Origin: Plasmodium malariae
Lineage: Eukaryota > Apicomplexa > Aconoidasida > Haemosporida > Plasmodiidae
Assembly: GCF_900090045.1 (NCBI RefSeq)
Contig: NC_041779.1
Span: 1,637,001-1,701,000 of the forward strand
Reading direction: 5' to 3'
DNA: 64,000 nucleotides
The position numbers were made by a program, and so were the translations under genes. Below the pieces are notes generated by a model, which searched no databases, had not been told where the DNA came from, and saw only the letters and a list, made by a program, of their open reading frames with translations. This document shows positions 22,956-35,560 of the stretch, in pieces (position 1 is the stretch's first letter; every line of letters begins with the position of its first letter).

Positions 22956-24374
22956 TGAATTCATTCCGAATTTTATTCCTGTTAAGAAGAAAATAAATAT
23001 AAAGTATATATTAAATTTAATTAGAGGTAAAAATGAAAGAATACAACTGGGCGAAGCGTGTGGAAAAAATACTTGATTTATTAGGCATTGGTTATTTATT
23101 TAAAATACGTATATACAACCTTTAAAGGATAAGAAAAAGTAAAAATTAATATAGATATTGGCATATATATTTATGAATAATATAAATATGAAAACTATTA
23201 ATGTAGAATACCTAAAATTTTAGCTTTGAGAAAAATGAAAATTTTCAAGTGTTCAGTTATGTAGGGACACTCCTTATACTGCTGTAATGTTTTTTTGTCA
23301 AAATTAATGTATTCGTAGAAGAAATATTTTGGAAGTATTTTTTCTTTTGTTCATTTTTTATAAGTACTAAAATGATTGTAGTTTTGTATTGTAAATTGTG
23401 GAATCTTTAAATATATATTTTAGAAAATGTTTCTCTGATTATGTTGAGAATGTTTCCAAAAAAGAAAAAAAAAAAAAAAATAAATAATATAATATAATAA
23501 AATAATGAAGGAATGAAATAAAATACATTTTTTTGTTATTTTATATTTTATGATTCCTTAAGTCGAGTTAAAGCCCGTAAATCACTTTCGTCTGTAGGTT
23601 ATAGCAAATAAAATTGAAATAAATTTTTTTTATTATAGCCACTATTTTTGAAATTGAATTATACTTTATTTTATATATTATATATTAATGGTATACCTCT
23701 CCTAACAGAAATATACGTTTATTATATTAGTCATGTGCTTATGGGGTGAATTAACGAATAATTGTCATAGCACATCCACGTAACTGTACAAGTTCAACTA
23801 AACAAGGTAATAAGAACTCGTAAAACAACATATTTCCAATTATTTTCATTTCCTCATATTGAAAATAAGTGTAATATGTATGTAAATTATTAATATTAAT
23901 TTACATAATTAAGTAAAAAGCGTGTACTAGAATGATGCACATTTTTTAATTTTATTTTATTTCGTTATGTAAAAATAATTAGGAGGAACAGTAACAGTAA
24001 CACAATCACTGAATAATATGTTAGTAAGGGGAATCATGTAGATGAACAGTTTATTGCTACAGGAGATTTTAGAACGTTAAGGAGGTGACGTAAGGGGAAA
24101 AACGTTTACAACGTCTTTTCCTTTTTAATTAAAATTATTGCACGAACTTTATTAATGTACAATTTGAAATATTCTATTAATGAAAGGCAGCAATTACATA
24201 TATAAATACCTTTTTTTGTATATTTTTCATATTTTATAATTGATTAACTCCAGATAAGAAATTTCATTAATATAGAAACAAATATATTTTCTTTTTTTTA
24301 ATTAGCTAAAGGGTATATTAATAAAGTTAGTGTACTTTCTTTCTTAAATAAAGGGGCAACAAAAATATCGTAAA
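22470..24374. other. gene-free stretch with degenerate patches
   Basis: It includes poly(T) of about 28 at 22926-22953. A 30-codon open frame with unusually high GC at its start (23033-23125, MKEYNWAKRVEKILDLLGIG...) is the only coding-like piece; I cannot assign it. GC-richer patches near 23560-23600, 23735-23815 and 24000-24110 have interrupted frames and may be old gene remains. Confidence 0.4.
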
Positions 24375-24609
24375 TAATGCAATAATTTATATGTACGATA
24401 GAAAGCGGAGGTAAGTAGAATATACACAATAAGTATATTATAAATACATAGAAAAATATGTGTTATGTTTAAATGTAGATGATAAATTAGATGAGGAAAA
24501 TGAAGAACATGATAAATTATTTGGAAAACTAAATGAAGATATGGCTGCATACAACTATGGCATTATAAGCTCTGATACTGAACATTTTATGAAATCTTTA
24601 TATAGATAA
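24375..24609 (+). pseudogene. relic of a two-exon gene, acidic second exon
   Basis: A short frame ending CTIESG at 24410 meets a consensus GTAAGT donor. A 68-nt intron follows, ending TTTAAATGTAG, and the frame continues in phase as DDKLDEENEEHDKLFGKL... to a TAA at 24607-24609 (exon 2 24479-24609). The exon is acidic and GC-richer than its flanks. No start codon or signal peptide can be found upstream, and the frame stops after SLYR, followed by more coding-like DNA in other frames (ELLQEHNF...). I read it as a decayed exported-protein gene; the family is not recognised. Confidence 0.35.
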
Positions 24610-25654
24610 GCGAATTGTTACAAGAGCACAATTTTAAAAATTAGAGGGAAATAAAATATGGTATATTAATACCAGAACTTTTAAAAAAATACAAAGCCCC
24701 TTATTGTGGAAAATTTATAAAATATATATTACATCTCATAAAACTTGTAAAAAAAAATTATATACATTTTAAATTAAAAATATATCACTGAACGAAAGAG
24801 GAAAATGAAAGCGTTATGTGAAAGAAAAATTAATATGAAAATTAAAAAGATTAACACGTAGGAATATTTATATTACTCTTGTTTTATTATGGGATAAAAT
24901 TTTATTCATATTTTCAATAACGAATTGTTTAGGGGTTTATATATATTTTTTACAAAATTATCATACATAATGACATTTTATATAGTGTTCAAACTTGTAA
25001 AAATTCATAAATTTTTTATACCTTATTGAAAATTTAAGAAATCTCAGAAAATTTTGAGATTACTAGCACTTTATATTATAATGCACTCTGAAAAAATATT
25101 GGTGCAACTGTTTTAACTTAGAAGGAATATCGGCGTTATCAATTATTATAAATATTCAAGAGAAGGGATAAATGTATATTCCTAATATGTGCACCATTTG
25201 TTATTATAATATATATACATATATATAGCATTAAAAATAATAATTCATGTTTAGAAATTTATTACAATTTTGTACTATCCTGTTTATATGAATGTGTCTT
25301 TGTATTTTATTTTTTTCAATTTACACTATCATAAATCGTATTAGAAATGTATATATATATATATATATATATTCTTAGATTCATATTTTATTTTTGTTTA
25401 TGATTTTATAGTAATATATGTTTCTAAGGGATGAGAATTATATAAGATAAATTTTTCCTTACGAAAGAATTCTATTTTTTCTGCAATTAATTATATACAA
25501 GTATATAATAATGAGGGGATTTATTTCTATGCAAAATAATGAGTTGATAAAAAATTTACTATAAAACAGGTATTCGTAACTTTTATTATTTTATTTTATT
25601 TTATTTTTTGTTTTTATACAGTCATTTGTTTAAAATAATATATGTATATATTAT
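24610..25654. other. gene-free AT-rich stretch
   Basis: The first 200 bp may continue the relic to the left. Otherwise there is AT-rich DNA with a TA tract at 25350-25371 and no coding signal. Confidence 0.45.
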
Positions 25655-27030
25655 TATTTATTTTTCATATGTCTGAAAAATAGTTATATAAAAGAAGAAA
25701 GGATGACACACGAATAATAACATAAATCTTTAATGCTGTTGTTGCTAACTTTAATATTTAGTAATATCTGATTTTTATTTTTTGTTAAAAAATTCTTCCG
25801 AACTGAAAAAATTAAGGTAAGGTTGTAACACAAATATGTATTATATATATATATGCATATATGTTTTCTTATTTGGATATGCACTTGTCTCTTTTTTAAT
25901 AAAAAAAAGAAAAAATCTCTAAAGATAATATAACTGATAAAGATTATTGTATTTACTTTAATTTATTAACAGTTATTATATTACTCCTAATTTTATTTTG
26001 TTAAGAAAAAGTAAAAAATAGTAATTACTAAATAATAACAAGTATTAAATATAAAATATAAATCCTAAAAATTAAAAAAAATATAAATTACAACTAATTT
26101 AATTAGTTTTTATGAAAATAAAAACTTCATAATTAAATTTTGCAGTATTATAAATATTTGTTAAATAAAAAGGTACTTTTATTCTATATTATATATTAAA
26201 AACCAAAAAAAAAAAAAAATAGTAGCATTTTTTCTTTAAAAATTTCGTTTATAGATTTAGAGCTTTGGGTTTATATAAAATTTATTAAATGTTTTTACTA
26301 TTTTCCATTGGTGCAAAAATTTAACTTTTTTTTTAATATTGGAAAAAAAAAAAAATAAATAAATAAAAAAAAATATATAATTTTATTTGAATTTTTTTTT
26401 TCTAAAAATTTACTCTAAAACTTTAAAAAATTAAAATATATTTAGTAATAAAAGATAACATATAATATATTATTAATGTATAAAAATATATATAATATTA
26501 TATATAAGGAATATTTAAAAAAAAAATAGAAAAATTTCTCTTAATTTTAAAAAATTCTTTTACATCATAATATAGATAGCATGTAATTAAACACTTATTT
26601 AACAACTGATATGGTATGGATAATATAAATTTTGAGAGTTCGTGAGATTAAGAATTTTCTACAACCATATTTTTTCAGAGTTCCATGTGAACTTGTATTA
26701 AAACTCGTTATTTAAAAAAATATGGGTGTGTGCTTAATAGAATATATTTTATATATACATATATAAATTGAAAAATAATATGTTAATAAATAATAATGTA
26801 CATATACTTAATAAAAAAAAAACAAAAAGGATCATTAAAATTTACGAAATAAAATTATTTTTCTGTTTTTATAATTTATCTTAAGTTTTTCCTTTTCATT
26901 TTACCACTCTATTTTTAACTACTAGTATTAAAAAAAAAAACAAATGTTATATAATAGATTTTAACCGTTTGTTTATATTTGTAATATTTTACAAGAATAT
27001 TTATTTATTTATTTTATTTTATTTTTTTTT
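25655..27030 (-). repeat. segmental duplication, copy B
   Basis: The diverged partner of 16788-18195, same orientation, roughly four in five bases alike by eye with several small indels. It carries only the exon 1 equivalent and upstream DNA; no tryptophan-rich second exon is found to its left. Short TTTTATTTTATTTTATTTTT-type tracts followed by ATTTGTTTAAAATAATATAT (about 25590-25645) and GATTGATTTAAAATAATATA (about 27010-27065) flank it on both sides. Confidence 0.85.
25671..25739 (-). pseudogene. dead exon 1 of a tryptophan-rich antigen
   Basis: Aligned codon for codon with exon 1 of tryptophan-rich gene 4, this segment still reads as an open hydrophobic signal-like peptide (ALKIYVIIRVSSFLLLYNYF) without stops. 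The start codon has changed (ATG to ACA at 25739-25737) and the splice donor GTATGA has become ATATGA. Both changes abolish use as an exon. No second exon remains nearby. Confidence 0.75.
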
Positions 27031-27054
27031 GTTTTTATGTAATGATTGATTTAA

Positions 27055-27093
<39 letters not shown>

Positions 27094-30000
27094 ACATATC
27101 AAAAAAATGTAATAATATGAATTTAATAATATATATATTATTTTTATGTAATTAGATATGTTTATATGAACGTAGTGTATAATTTTGTTACTGACTTGTT
27201 ACAAATTCTGATATATTGGAAATAGATTTATAATAAAAATATATTATTAACCATCTTTATTTAAATAATATAATAAATGTATGTTTAAATTGTTTGGATC
27301 ATTTATGTAAATAGTTAAAATTGTATAAAATGTAAAAAAAAAAAAAAAAAAAAAATGGATAATATGTATTCAATGTAATGACATAAACACCTTTTAAATA
27401 AAATTATCAAAATGATGAATTAGTTTTGTATGTAATATTCATTAAATATTATAATGGTGTATACTTTAAAAAACATATCATATATTTGAATATATCATTA
27501 AATAATAAAAAAAGATCATTAAATTATTTAAAATTACGGATAAAAAGTGCATTTACTAATACATAATAGTTTAGTACACGTATATGAATCCATGATAATA
27601 TTCTAAATATAAAGTTTACAAATAATAAGCATTATACAAATATATTATTTTTCTGATATTTGCATGTCTATGGCTTTATTCACAAATCAAGCTCTTTTTG
27701 TGTAATATAATATAATATAATAATTAATAAATTGTTGGTAAGTATATAAATTCCTTTTAGAATAAAATTATCCATATTATATTTATTATATTATAATTTT
27801 TTTATAAAAAAAAAAAAAAATTATTTTTATCATGTTGATTCCTGTTATACACAGGAAGAACAAAAGCTGGAAAAAATACAGAGTACAGAAAAATAAATAT
27901 AAATTAAACATTTTTGTAAATTTGAATTATTAGAAGAAAACGAAAATATTTAGAACAGTTAATAATAGTTGGTACACTAATTTAAAAAATAATAAATTAG
28001 TAGTAATACACAAATAATAATTAGTAGTAGATATAAATAATTGTATATTATCAGTCAAGTAAGAAAATAGTTCTACTGGTATCTTTAGAAAAATTATATA
28101 GTAGAAGTGTATAAAAAAAGGAATAAATGGAATTTTTAATATTTAAAATATGTTGTTAATAACCTTAAGTGCTACACTATAATAATTCCTTTTAGAAATT
28201 TTATACAACTCAAATAAAAATAATAAGTTTACACAAAAAGGAGATTTGTGAATGGAAATAATTTGTACAGATTATAAAGAAAATACATGAAAAATATATA
28301 TTAAATATAAGATTTTATAAATGCATGTGCAATTATTTTATTTAATATGATTATATGGTGCTTACGCTTTTGAATCTGTATTATGTTATCATATATTTAT
28401 TAATCATATTTATTTCATTAAAAAGAAATATTTAAGCGAATTTAGTTAATACTCGTTGGTAAATAAAAGTTTAAAATATATTTTTTTCCTGTAGAAATGT
28501 ATTATAATATGTGTATTTATATTATACTATATGTACTATGTAAAATAAAATTATGTATTTGTCAATATTAAATATATATATAAAAGAATTTTTTTATAAA
28601 CAGTTGAAACTAATTTTTGTACATATCGTGTTATATTCTGAAATTTTTTTTTTATATGTTTATATATTTAGTGTTATTTATATCGTAAACACTGATATAA
28701 TATGGAGAGTCAAATAATTAATTATTAGATGCTATTCACTAAATTGTTAACGTGTTACTACGGGAGTTCATCCTACCAGTAATAAAAAAAAAATGTAATT
28801 CTGTATGAGCTAAGGATAATACTTGAAAACGTTTACTCTGTTATTGTTGAAATAAGGAAATGTAAGAAAAAAAAAAAAAAAAAAAGTTTTAAGTCGTAAA
28901 TTGTGAATTAAAGAATAAATATTTTGTACAAATTTGGTTGTAAAAATCATTAACAGAAATATGGTAATACATACATTGTAGCACAATCTAAATATATCCC
29001 AATTTGAATATTTTTTTATGATATTGTATAATTTAAAAATAATATTGTTAAATGAAATTTTTTTTCTTTTTAAGAATATCCCTTCAATTTAAACATGTGG
29101 AAGAATATAAATTCTATTGAGACAAAATAAATATATTATTTTATTAGATAAATGACTTATATATATAGAAATCTACGAAGAGCACATAATAAACACGAAT
29201 GTTTTGGTTAAGGTTAAGGTTAAGGGTTAAGCTTTAAGCGCAATGTATTATATGCAAATTTACCTTAGAGGCAGAAAATTTTTTTATGAATGATAAAATA
29301 ATTTTTACAAATATATGTAAAGAATTAACAAATTACTAGTTATATATATGATCAGGTGAAGTACATTCAATGATATAATAGTTTTATAAAATACGCAAAA
29401 AGACGAAACGGATATATATTTATTAAATTTAACTAAGTATTTAAAGAGGTATATAAACTATATTTATGAAGGATATATATATATATATATATTTCATTTT
29501 AAATGAGAAATAAAATGTTAACAATATTTTCTTATTAAAAAAATGATTAAAATGTAAAAACTTGAAGATAACACTAGAGCGGGTCGTCATTTAATGTTCC
29601 CGTCTATGATGTATTCTGTTGGAGTAAACTTCATAAGATTACTGGAGTCGCATTTTTTTTCGTCCTTTGTATTGATATATTAAAATATATATATGTGATT
29701 CACATGATTTAAAGTTATAATGAATAATTAAAAATTAAAAACTTAACCAAATGGAAATGTAAAATTTCTTATTTAAAACTGTGAAGGAATAGTTGATGTA
29801 GGAATTACATTAATGAAAAGTTATTAAAAACGAATTTCCTTTAACGAGGTAATAATTAGAGTTTATTTCAAGATACATAATATAATAATATAATTTTAAA
29901 ATAATAGGATCTTGTAGTTAGTATATAAAAAAATGAGAATCAATTTTGATATGGTGTTGGTCTTCCCGTAAACACACATCCGTAATGCATAAAAAGTGGA

Positions 30001-30755
30001 AGAAAAAAAAAAAAAAAAAAAAATCTATATTAACTGGTACAAATAAACAGTGCTAATAACTATACATTTTATTTAGCAAAACTAGTAATAAATATTAATT
30101 ATTAGTAGAAGTCTATTATTGATAAAAGCCAAACAGATACGTAAATTTTTAAAGAAAGATGAATGAATTAATGTAATTTAATTGATTGAATTTTGTCATA
30201 TTTTATAAATTAGTAAATGTCAATATTTTTTACGGAAACATAATTAAGAGGAAAATAAAAAAAAAAAATTTACATATATATATAGGTATAGAAGTAGTTA
30301 TAGATATATTTATATCGCTTGAAAGTATATTTTTACATAAATTGTGAAAATTTGATAATTCAAAATTTAAAATGATTTCGATTTACTTATATAACTTTAT
30401 ACATAGAATTATATGAAGATAACTTTTTAAGATAAAATGTAAAAAAATGAATAATTTATATAATATATATAGCTGCATTAGGGATATACTCATCTTTATT
30501 ATTAAAGTATAAAATTTTATGTACTTTCGAATTGCTGTAGTAAATTAAAAAATTTTTTAGATTAATTTTATAAGATGAATATTTTTTCTATATTAATTAC
30601 TAGAACTTTGGACCTCTTTATCAAAAAATTGTATATATACTAATTTAAAAAGAATGTACTATATACAATAAGAATAAATGCTATTGAAGAAATATTACAA
30701 ACAATACAAAAGAAAAAAAAGAAGAAAGAAAATACAGGGTTTCAACACAAGTTAA
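27031..30755. other. gene-free AT-rich stretch
   Basis: TA tract 27059-27090, poly(A) at 27331-27355 and 30003-30022. It includes a short telomere-like tract (29206-29231) and a 41-codon GC-richer open patch (29558-29683, plus), both listed in the findings. No gene can be supported. Confidence 0.45.
29206..29231 (+). repeat. short GGTTAA repeat, telomere-like
   Basis: Four near-perfect hexamer copies, GGTTAAGGTTAAGGTTAAGG GTTAAG. It resembles but does not match the Plasmodium telomere heptamer GGGTTYA. An isolated interstitial tract. Confidence 0.5.
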
Positions 30756-31583
30756 TTACATTGATATTAAGAATATGTAGAACAATATGCTAACAGATAT
30801 AATTAGAATAAAAAACATAAACAATGCATACACAGTTATGATGGACATAGCTGCATAAAGTACCTTATTTTTTTTTTTTAAATATGAAAATGCCTCTACT
30901 ATATGTCGAAATTTAACTGAATGAACATTATTAATGTAGTTGATGTGGAATAAGTCTGATTTAAATTTTGAGCTTGCTTTTTTTGATAATTTTGTTGGGT
31001 TCTTATGCTTCACAACATTATCATAATGTTTTGAGGTATCAGATTTTTTTTTTATGTTATGTTCAAAGTTGCATGCATCATGTTGTTTTTGATGATTTTT
31101 ACATTGCATCAAATTATTAATTTCTTTTTTGGAAACTTCGCGTAGTACTAATTTATTAAATTGTTTTCGAAAAAGGTCATCATGAGCTAATGCATTTAGT
31201 CTTTCTCCAAATGCATCATCACTTTCGTCTAATAAACTATATATTCTTTTTTTTAACATTTCATATTTTTTTTCTTGTTCTAATTTTGTTTCACTATATA
31301 ATAATCTACTACATCTTACATTAAATGTGTTATTACTGTAGAATACCTCATTCCATGATTTACTGCATGTGGTTAACTGTAAATAATGATACAAATATTC
31401 AACATTTAAATTTAATTTATTTATATATGTACTAATCAAATTTTCTTCTACTTATAGAAACATAAAATAACAAAAAAGAACAAAAATTAATTAATTACAA
31501 GAATTATATGGTACCTTACAGGAATATTCCCATGCCCATATTAAAGTTGAAAATAGTATATTTTTAGTAAAAAAGACTAGCAT
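30756..31583 (-). CDS. Plasmodium exported protein, unknown function (member A)
   Basis: Exon 1 is 31583-31515 (23 residues), a recessed hydrophobic signal MLVFFTKNILFSTLIWAWEY followed by SCK and donor GTACC. Exon 2 is 31376-30756 (206 residues) after TTTACAG, phase 0; a GTAAGG donor four bases earlier is an alternative. Exon 2 carries an RLL motif about 24 residues in (CSRLLYSE), which resembles a relaxed PEXEL export signal. It then has the block shared with the genes at 37.2 and 45.5 kb: KKYEMLKKRIYSLLDESDDA, then FRKQFNKL. The middle is Lys/His-rich, and a C-terminal membrane segment (AAMSIITVYALFMFFILII) ends the protein. This is the architecture of the two-exon exported families of non-falciparum Plasmodium; it may be Pv-fam-d-like, but I cannot confirm the family. 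Confidence 0.75.
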
Positions 31584-34500
31584 ATTTATATTTTCTTTTT
31601 TAATAAATATTTTTAAAGTTACTAAAACTTATGTAATAATTGATGTACTGTATATATATGATATTTTCAATAATATTAAGCAAATGGTTGGTTTATAATT
31701 TATTTTAATTATTTGCTACTATGTAAATATAAAAAACTTTTGAATTTTTTTTTTTTTTAATTAAGTTTAATTACTGTTGCGAATAGAAGATCACACAAAA
31801 AAAATAAAATTATAAAAATTACATATTTTAGTAAGAGGTTTATTTAAAAATTTTCTTAATTCATAATACTTAAATAAGACATATAAAACATGATTTAATA
31901 AGTATTAAAAGAATAATATTGTATTAAAATTATAGTTCTATAGGAAAAAAATTAAAGGAAAAAAAAAAAAATATATATATATGTTTCATTCATTGAAGAA
32001 ATACTACGATATGGATATAATAGGGAATTAAAATCTCTGTGACAACATATGTACTAACTTGTATGTACAAAATAATTTAAGAATAAATATTATGTTTAAA
32101 TCTGTTTTTAAAAATTGTATAATAAAAATTTTTTAGAAATGATCATTTATCCTGCTGTAATGTTTTCCAAAATTATTTTTGATAAAAATTCATAGGGAAA
32201 AAGAAAAAATGACAATATATATAATATTAATAAAATTATAATATTTTGCATGCATTTATATTATATATGTTGTAGTAGATTTAGATATACATTAATTTAG
32301 ATTGATTAATTAATTAAATCTAAGGTGATAAGATATAATTACACATAGCGTACCCATGGTTTTACACTTATAAAAAGCATATGTATTTTTTATATTGTAT
32401 AATAACTCAATAATATGTTCTGTTAGCTCTTCGTATGGTGATGTATATATATTTATATATAAATTCACTAATTCGAATAGTATAATTCTAAAAACAACAT
32501 TAAATCTATAAAAGTTGAACTGGTAGGTATATATACATTTTTTTATATCAATTTTAGTGATACAAATACGACTGCATATAGTAAGAAAAAAAAAATTATA
32601 AATAAAACATTGCTCTTTTAAATTATGCTTTGTGGTTTTCAACATTTAACCATATTTGTATATATATATACATACGTACATTTTTTTTGGTAATATTTAG
32701 AATGATATTTTTATTTCAAGTTTTTTATTTTTTGTTCAATAATGTAATTTGTTTGTGTTAAATGTTATTATTTTATTTTTATTTTTTAATTCGAAGATTA
32801 TTAGAAATGTGATGCAAAGAAGTGAAATATTCTGCATTTATGTTTCAGAGAAATTATACTTTAATTAAATTTTATGCAGGATTGAAATTATGAAAATACA
32901 ATAAAAAAAAAAAAAGAAAGAAAGAATTTTATGTTTAGTTAATATGAAGTATTTTATTTAATTATTTATAAATACTTTTTTTTTTTGTTTTTTGTTTTGC
33001 TATTGTTTTTGCTCTAGCTTTAAAAATTTATATTTAAAATGGATGCAAGATGTTTAATTGATAAATATTATTTTACAAATTTATAGTTCAACATGTTTAA
33101 ATAAAAAAATTCATATAACATATTTAGCCTATGTAATTATAATATAATGTAATATGTTGGCACAAACAACTGTTAAATGAGGGGAAAAAAAAAGAGAAAA
33201 GAAAGAAAAGTTCCCTTTTACATATTGCGTACTTACTATTTATATACATATATAAAGCATTAAGGAAAAGAACAAAAATTAAAAAAAATTGGTATTATTA
33301 ATAATAAATAAAAAATTATATATTTGAAGGGAATAAGTTTAATGTGAAAATTTCCTTGTCTTTGCATTGAAGTTAATAGAGAAAGAAGAAATAATATTTA
33401 TGGTTAATTTTTTAATTTTATTGCTCTTCCTGTTTGACTTTGTTTCGTTAGATTAGATATATTGTTAAATATTCATATAATAGTTATTTAAAAAAAACAT
33501 AAATTTCACAATTTCATAAATATATAACAACTTTTTTAATTATATGCAAAAGGATAAAATAAAAAAAATAAAGAAAATAAAAAATAGGTATCAATCTAGA
33601 TATGTATATTCTAGCTTTCTAAAATTTGTATATAATAATAAAACTTCGGCTTTTGTCTTACTATTATTTCTAAAAGGTAACAAAAAATAGAAATTATTTG
33701 ATTCTTGTGTTAATAATTTTATTTTAGCATCCTCATATTCCATAAAAAATATGAACATTTCATGTAATTTTTATTTTATGAAAAATTGTTAAATTTTGTT
33801 TACTTACGTTACTTTTCCCCGTTAATTATTTTTTCTAAAACCTAATCATACTGATATGTTTTATTTATGATAAGCAATATTAAAAGTGGTATGACATTGT
33901 TGTATTTCTAAAAACTTTGTTTCGAAATAAAAAACCATAAGGAAATGGAAATAAATATTTAAAATGATTTATTTTCAAATTGCAGTGAAATACTTTTTAT
34001 TTTATCCATATTTTATGTGTATAAATGAAAGGAATTTCTTTATTGATGAAATAAATTTTTTTTTAAAAATATGTTTTTTATCAAAATGTCGAATTTGTAG
34101 ATGTATTAAGTAAATGAATTTTTATAATTTAATTCTTCTAAAAATATTTTAAAATGGTTTTACATATATAAGTTCGAGGGAATCAGTACTAAATTATTTT
34201 TTTAGTTACTTGCTTTTTCTGTATATTAATAAGAAATTGACACTGTATATGTATATATATAAGTGAGTTATACAATCTTTACTAAGAAATTGTAAAGGAT
34301 TTAAAAAAATTTAGAGAAATATAAATAATATCTTTATATTAAGTAGAAGTAGGAACTACATTCTATTCACTCTTCTTGGTAAATATATGATTACTATAAG
34401 GAAATGATCATAGAGATATTTTTGTTACTTCTTAACATAAAAGCTTTTGTACTTATCCTTTCGATGTGGACATGTCAGTATTGCAGTAATGTGATATAAT

Positions 34501-35329
34501 TACAATATTCAATCATTTTTGTTGCATTATTTTTTATATTTTTATTTTTTTGATAATATTATGTTTTGTAATATTTTTTTGTAATAACATACTTTTCTGT
34601 AAATAATATATATATGTATATGAAAGAATAAATCTATTGCAAGAATGATTTTCTTTTTTAGATAATAAAGCTTTTAATAGAAACAATGTAGATATTAAAT
34701 ATTTCTATACATTTTTCTTTGGTGAGGAAAAAGAATAATTTGATAAAAAATATTGTATTATACATTTTTACATATTCTATAAATGTCATATGATCACGTT
34801 TGTAGTTATTTATAAATTGTTCCTATTACTACTAAATATGTATTATTATATAAATATATTTTTTTATTTTTATGCTTTTTCTTTTTTGGAATTTTTTTTT
34901 TCATATATTAGTACAACATTTGAATTTTCTCATGAAATGCATGAGAATTTTTGAGTTCATTAGTTTCACGATAATTCGTGAATACTGAATATTTTAAAAG
35001 CATATAGACTTTTGTAAAAACATATATATACTTTTGAGGAGTACTAATTCAAAATGTAGTATTAATTATTCTTTTTTGTTATCTATGTATAATACTTGTT
35101 AGATCATAGTTAAAAACAGACTTAACCTAAGATGATATAAATATTTGAAGTGAAATTAAAATGATTATGTATAAAAAGAATAACATAAAATAGAAGGTTA
35201 ATAACGTTCTCATATTTGAATTACGTAAAAACTGTTAATGTTCGAAATTCCAAAGGGCTGAAATGAAAATAAGTGGTATGAATAACACTTTCAAAGAAAT
35301 TCAATTGAAAAAGTATATGCCTAATATAT
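31584..35329. other. gene-free AT-rich stretch
   Basis: A minus-strand open frame at 32310-32645 (111 codons, MLKTTKHNLKEQCFIYNFFF...) is the only long one. It lacks intron, signal or domain features and I give it little weight. The rest is AT-rich sequence without coding character. Confidence 0.4.
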
Positions 35330-35560
35330 AATGGAATCAAAAAGGGTATAGGAGGTTTTAAAATGTTACAATATGTAGCTCAAAAAAAATTAAGGAAAAG
35401 TTAGTATATAAAATAAAGGGTGAAAAATATATAAAGTAATGTGTAGATTTAATGGATTATGTTATGGGGATAAATAAGAAACACTCAAATTGATTATTTA
35501 CTTAATGCATTAAAATTGTGATTTTCTAGGGGTATAAAAGAGAGAGAAACTATGTAAAAT
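35330..35560 (+). pseudogene. weak PIR relic
   Basis: Broken plus-strand frames read GIGGFKMLQYVAQKKLRKS, then, with shifts, CRFNGLCYGD and IRNTQIDYLLNALKL. The order resembles the part of PIR proteins around the cysteine-aromatic YWL segment (C-R-F/Y-x-N-Y-W-L-x-D-K-I-R). The frame is interrupted by several stops and at least one shift. No start or membrane exon is preserved. The assignment rests on pattern only and is much weaker than for 55.1 kb. Confidence 0.35.

Noticed and set aside
29206..29231. True telomere end
   Set aside because: Only four copies, wrong period for Plasmodium, and normal sequence on both sides.
32310..32645. 111-codon minus-strand frame as a gene
   Set aside because: Contains a T-run-derived Phe stretch, lacks a signal peptide, partner exon or known motif; could not be supported beyond length.
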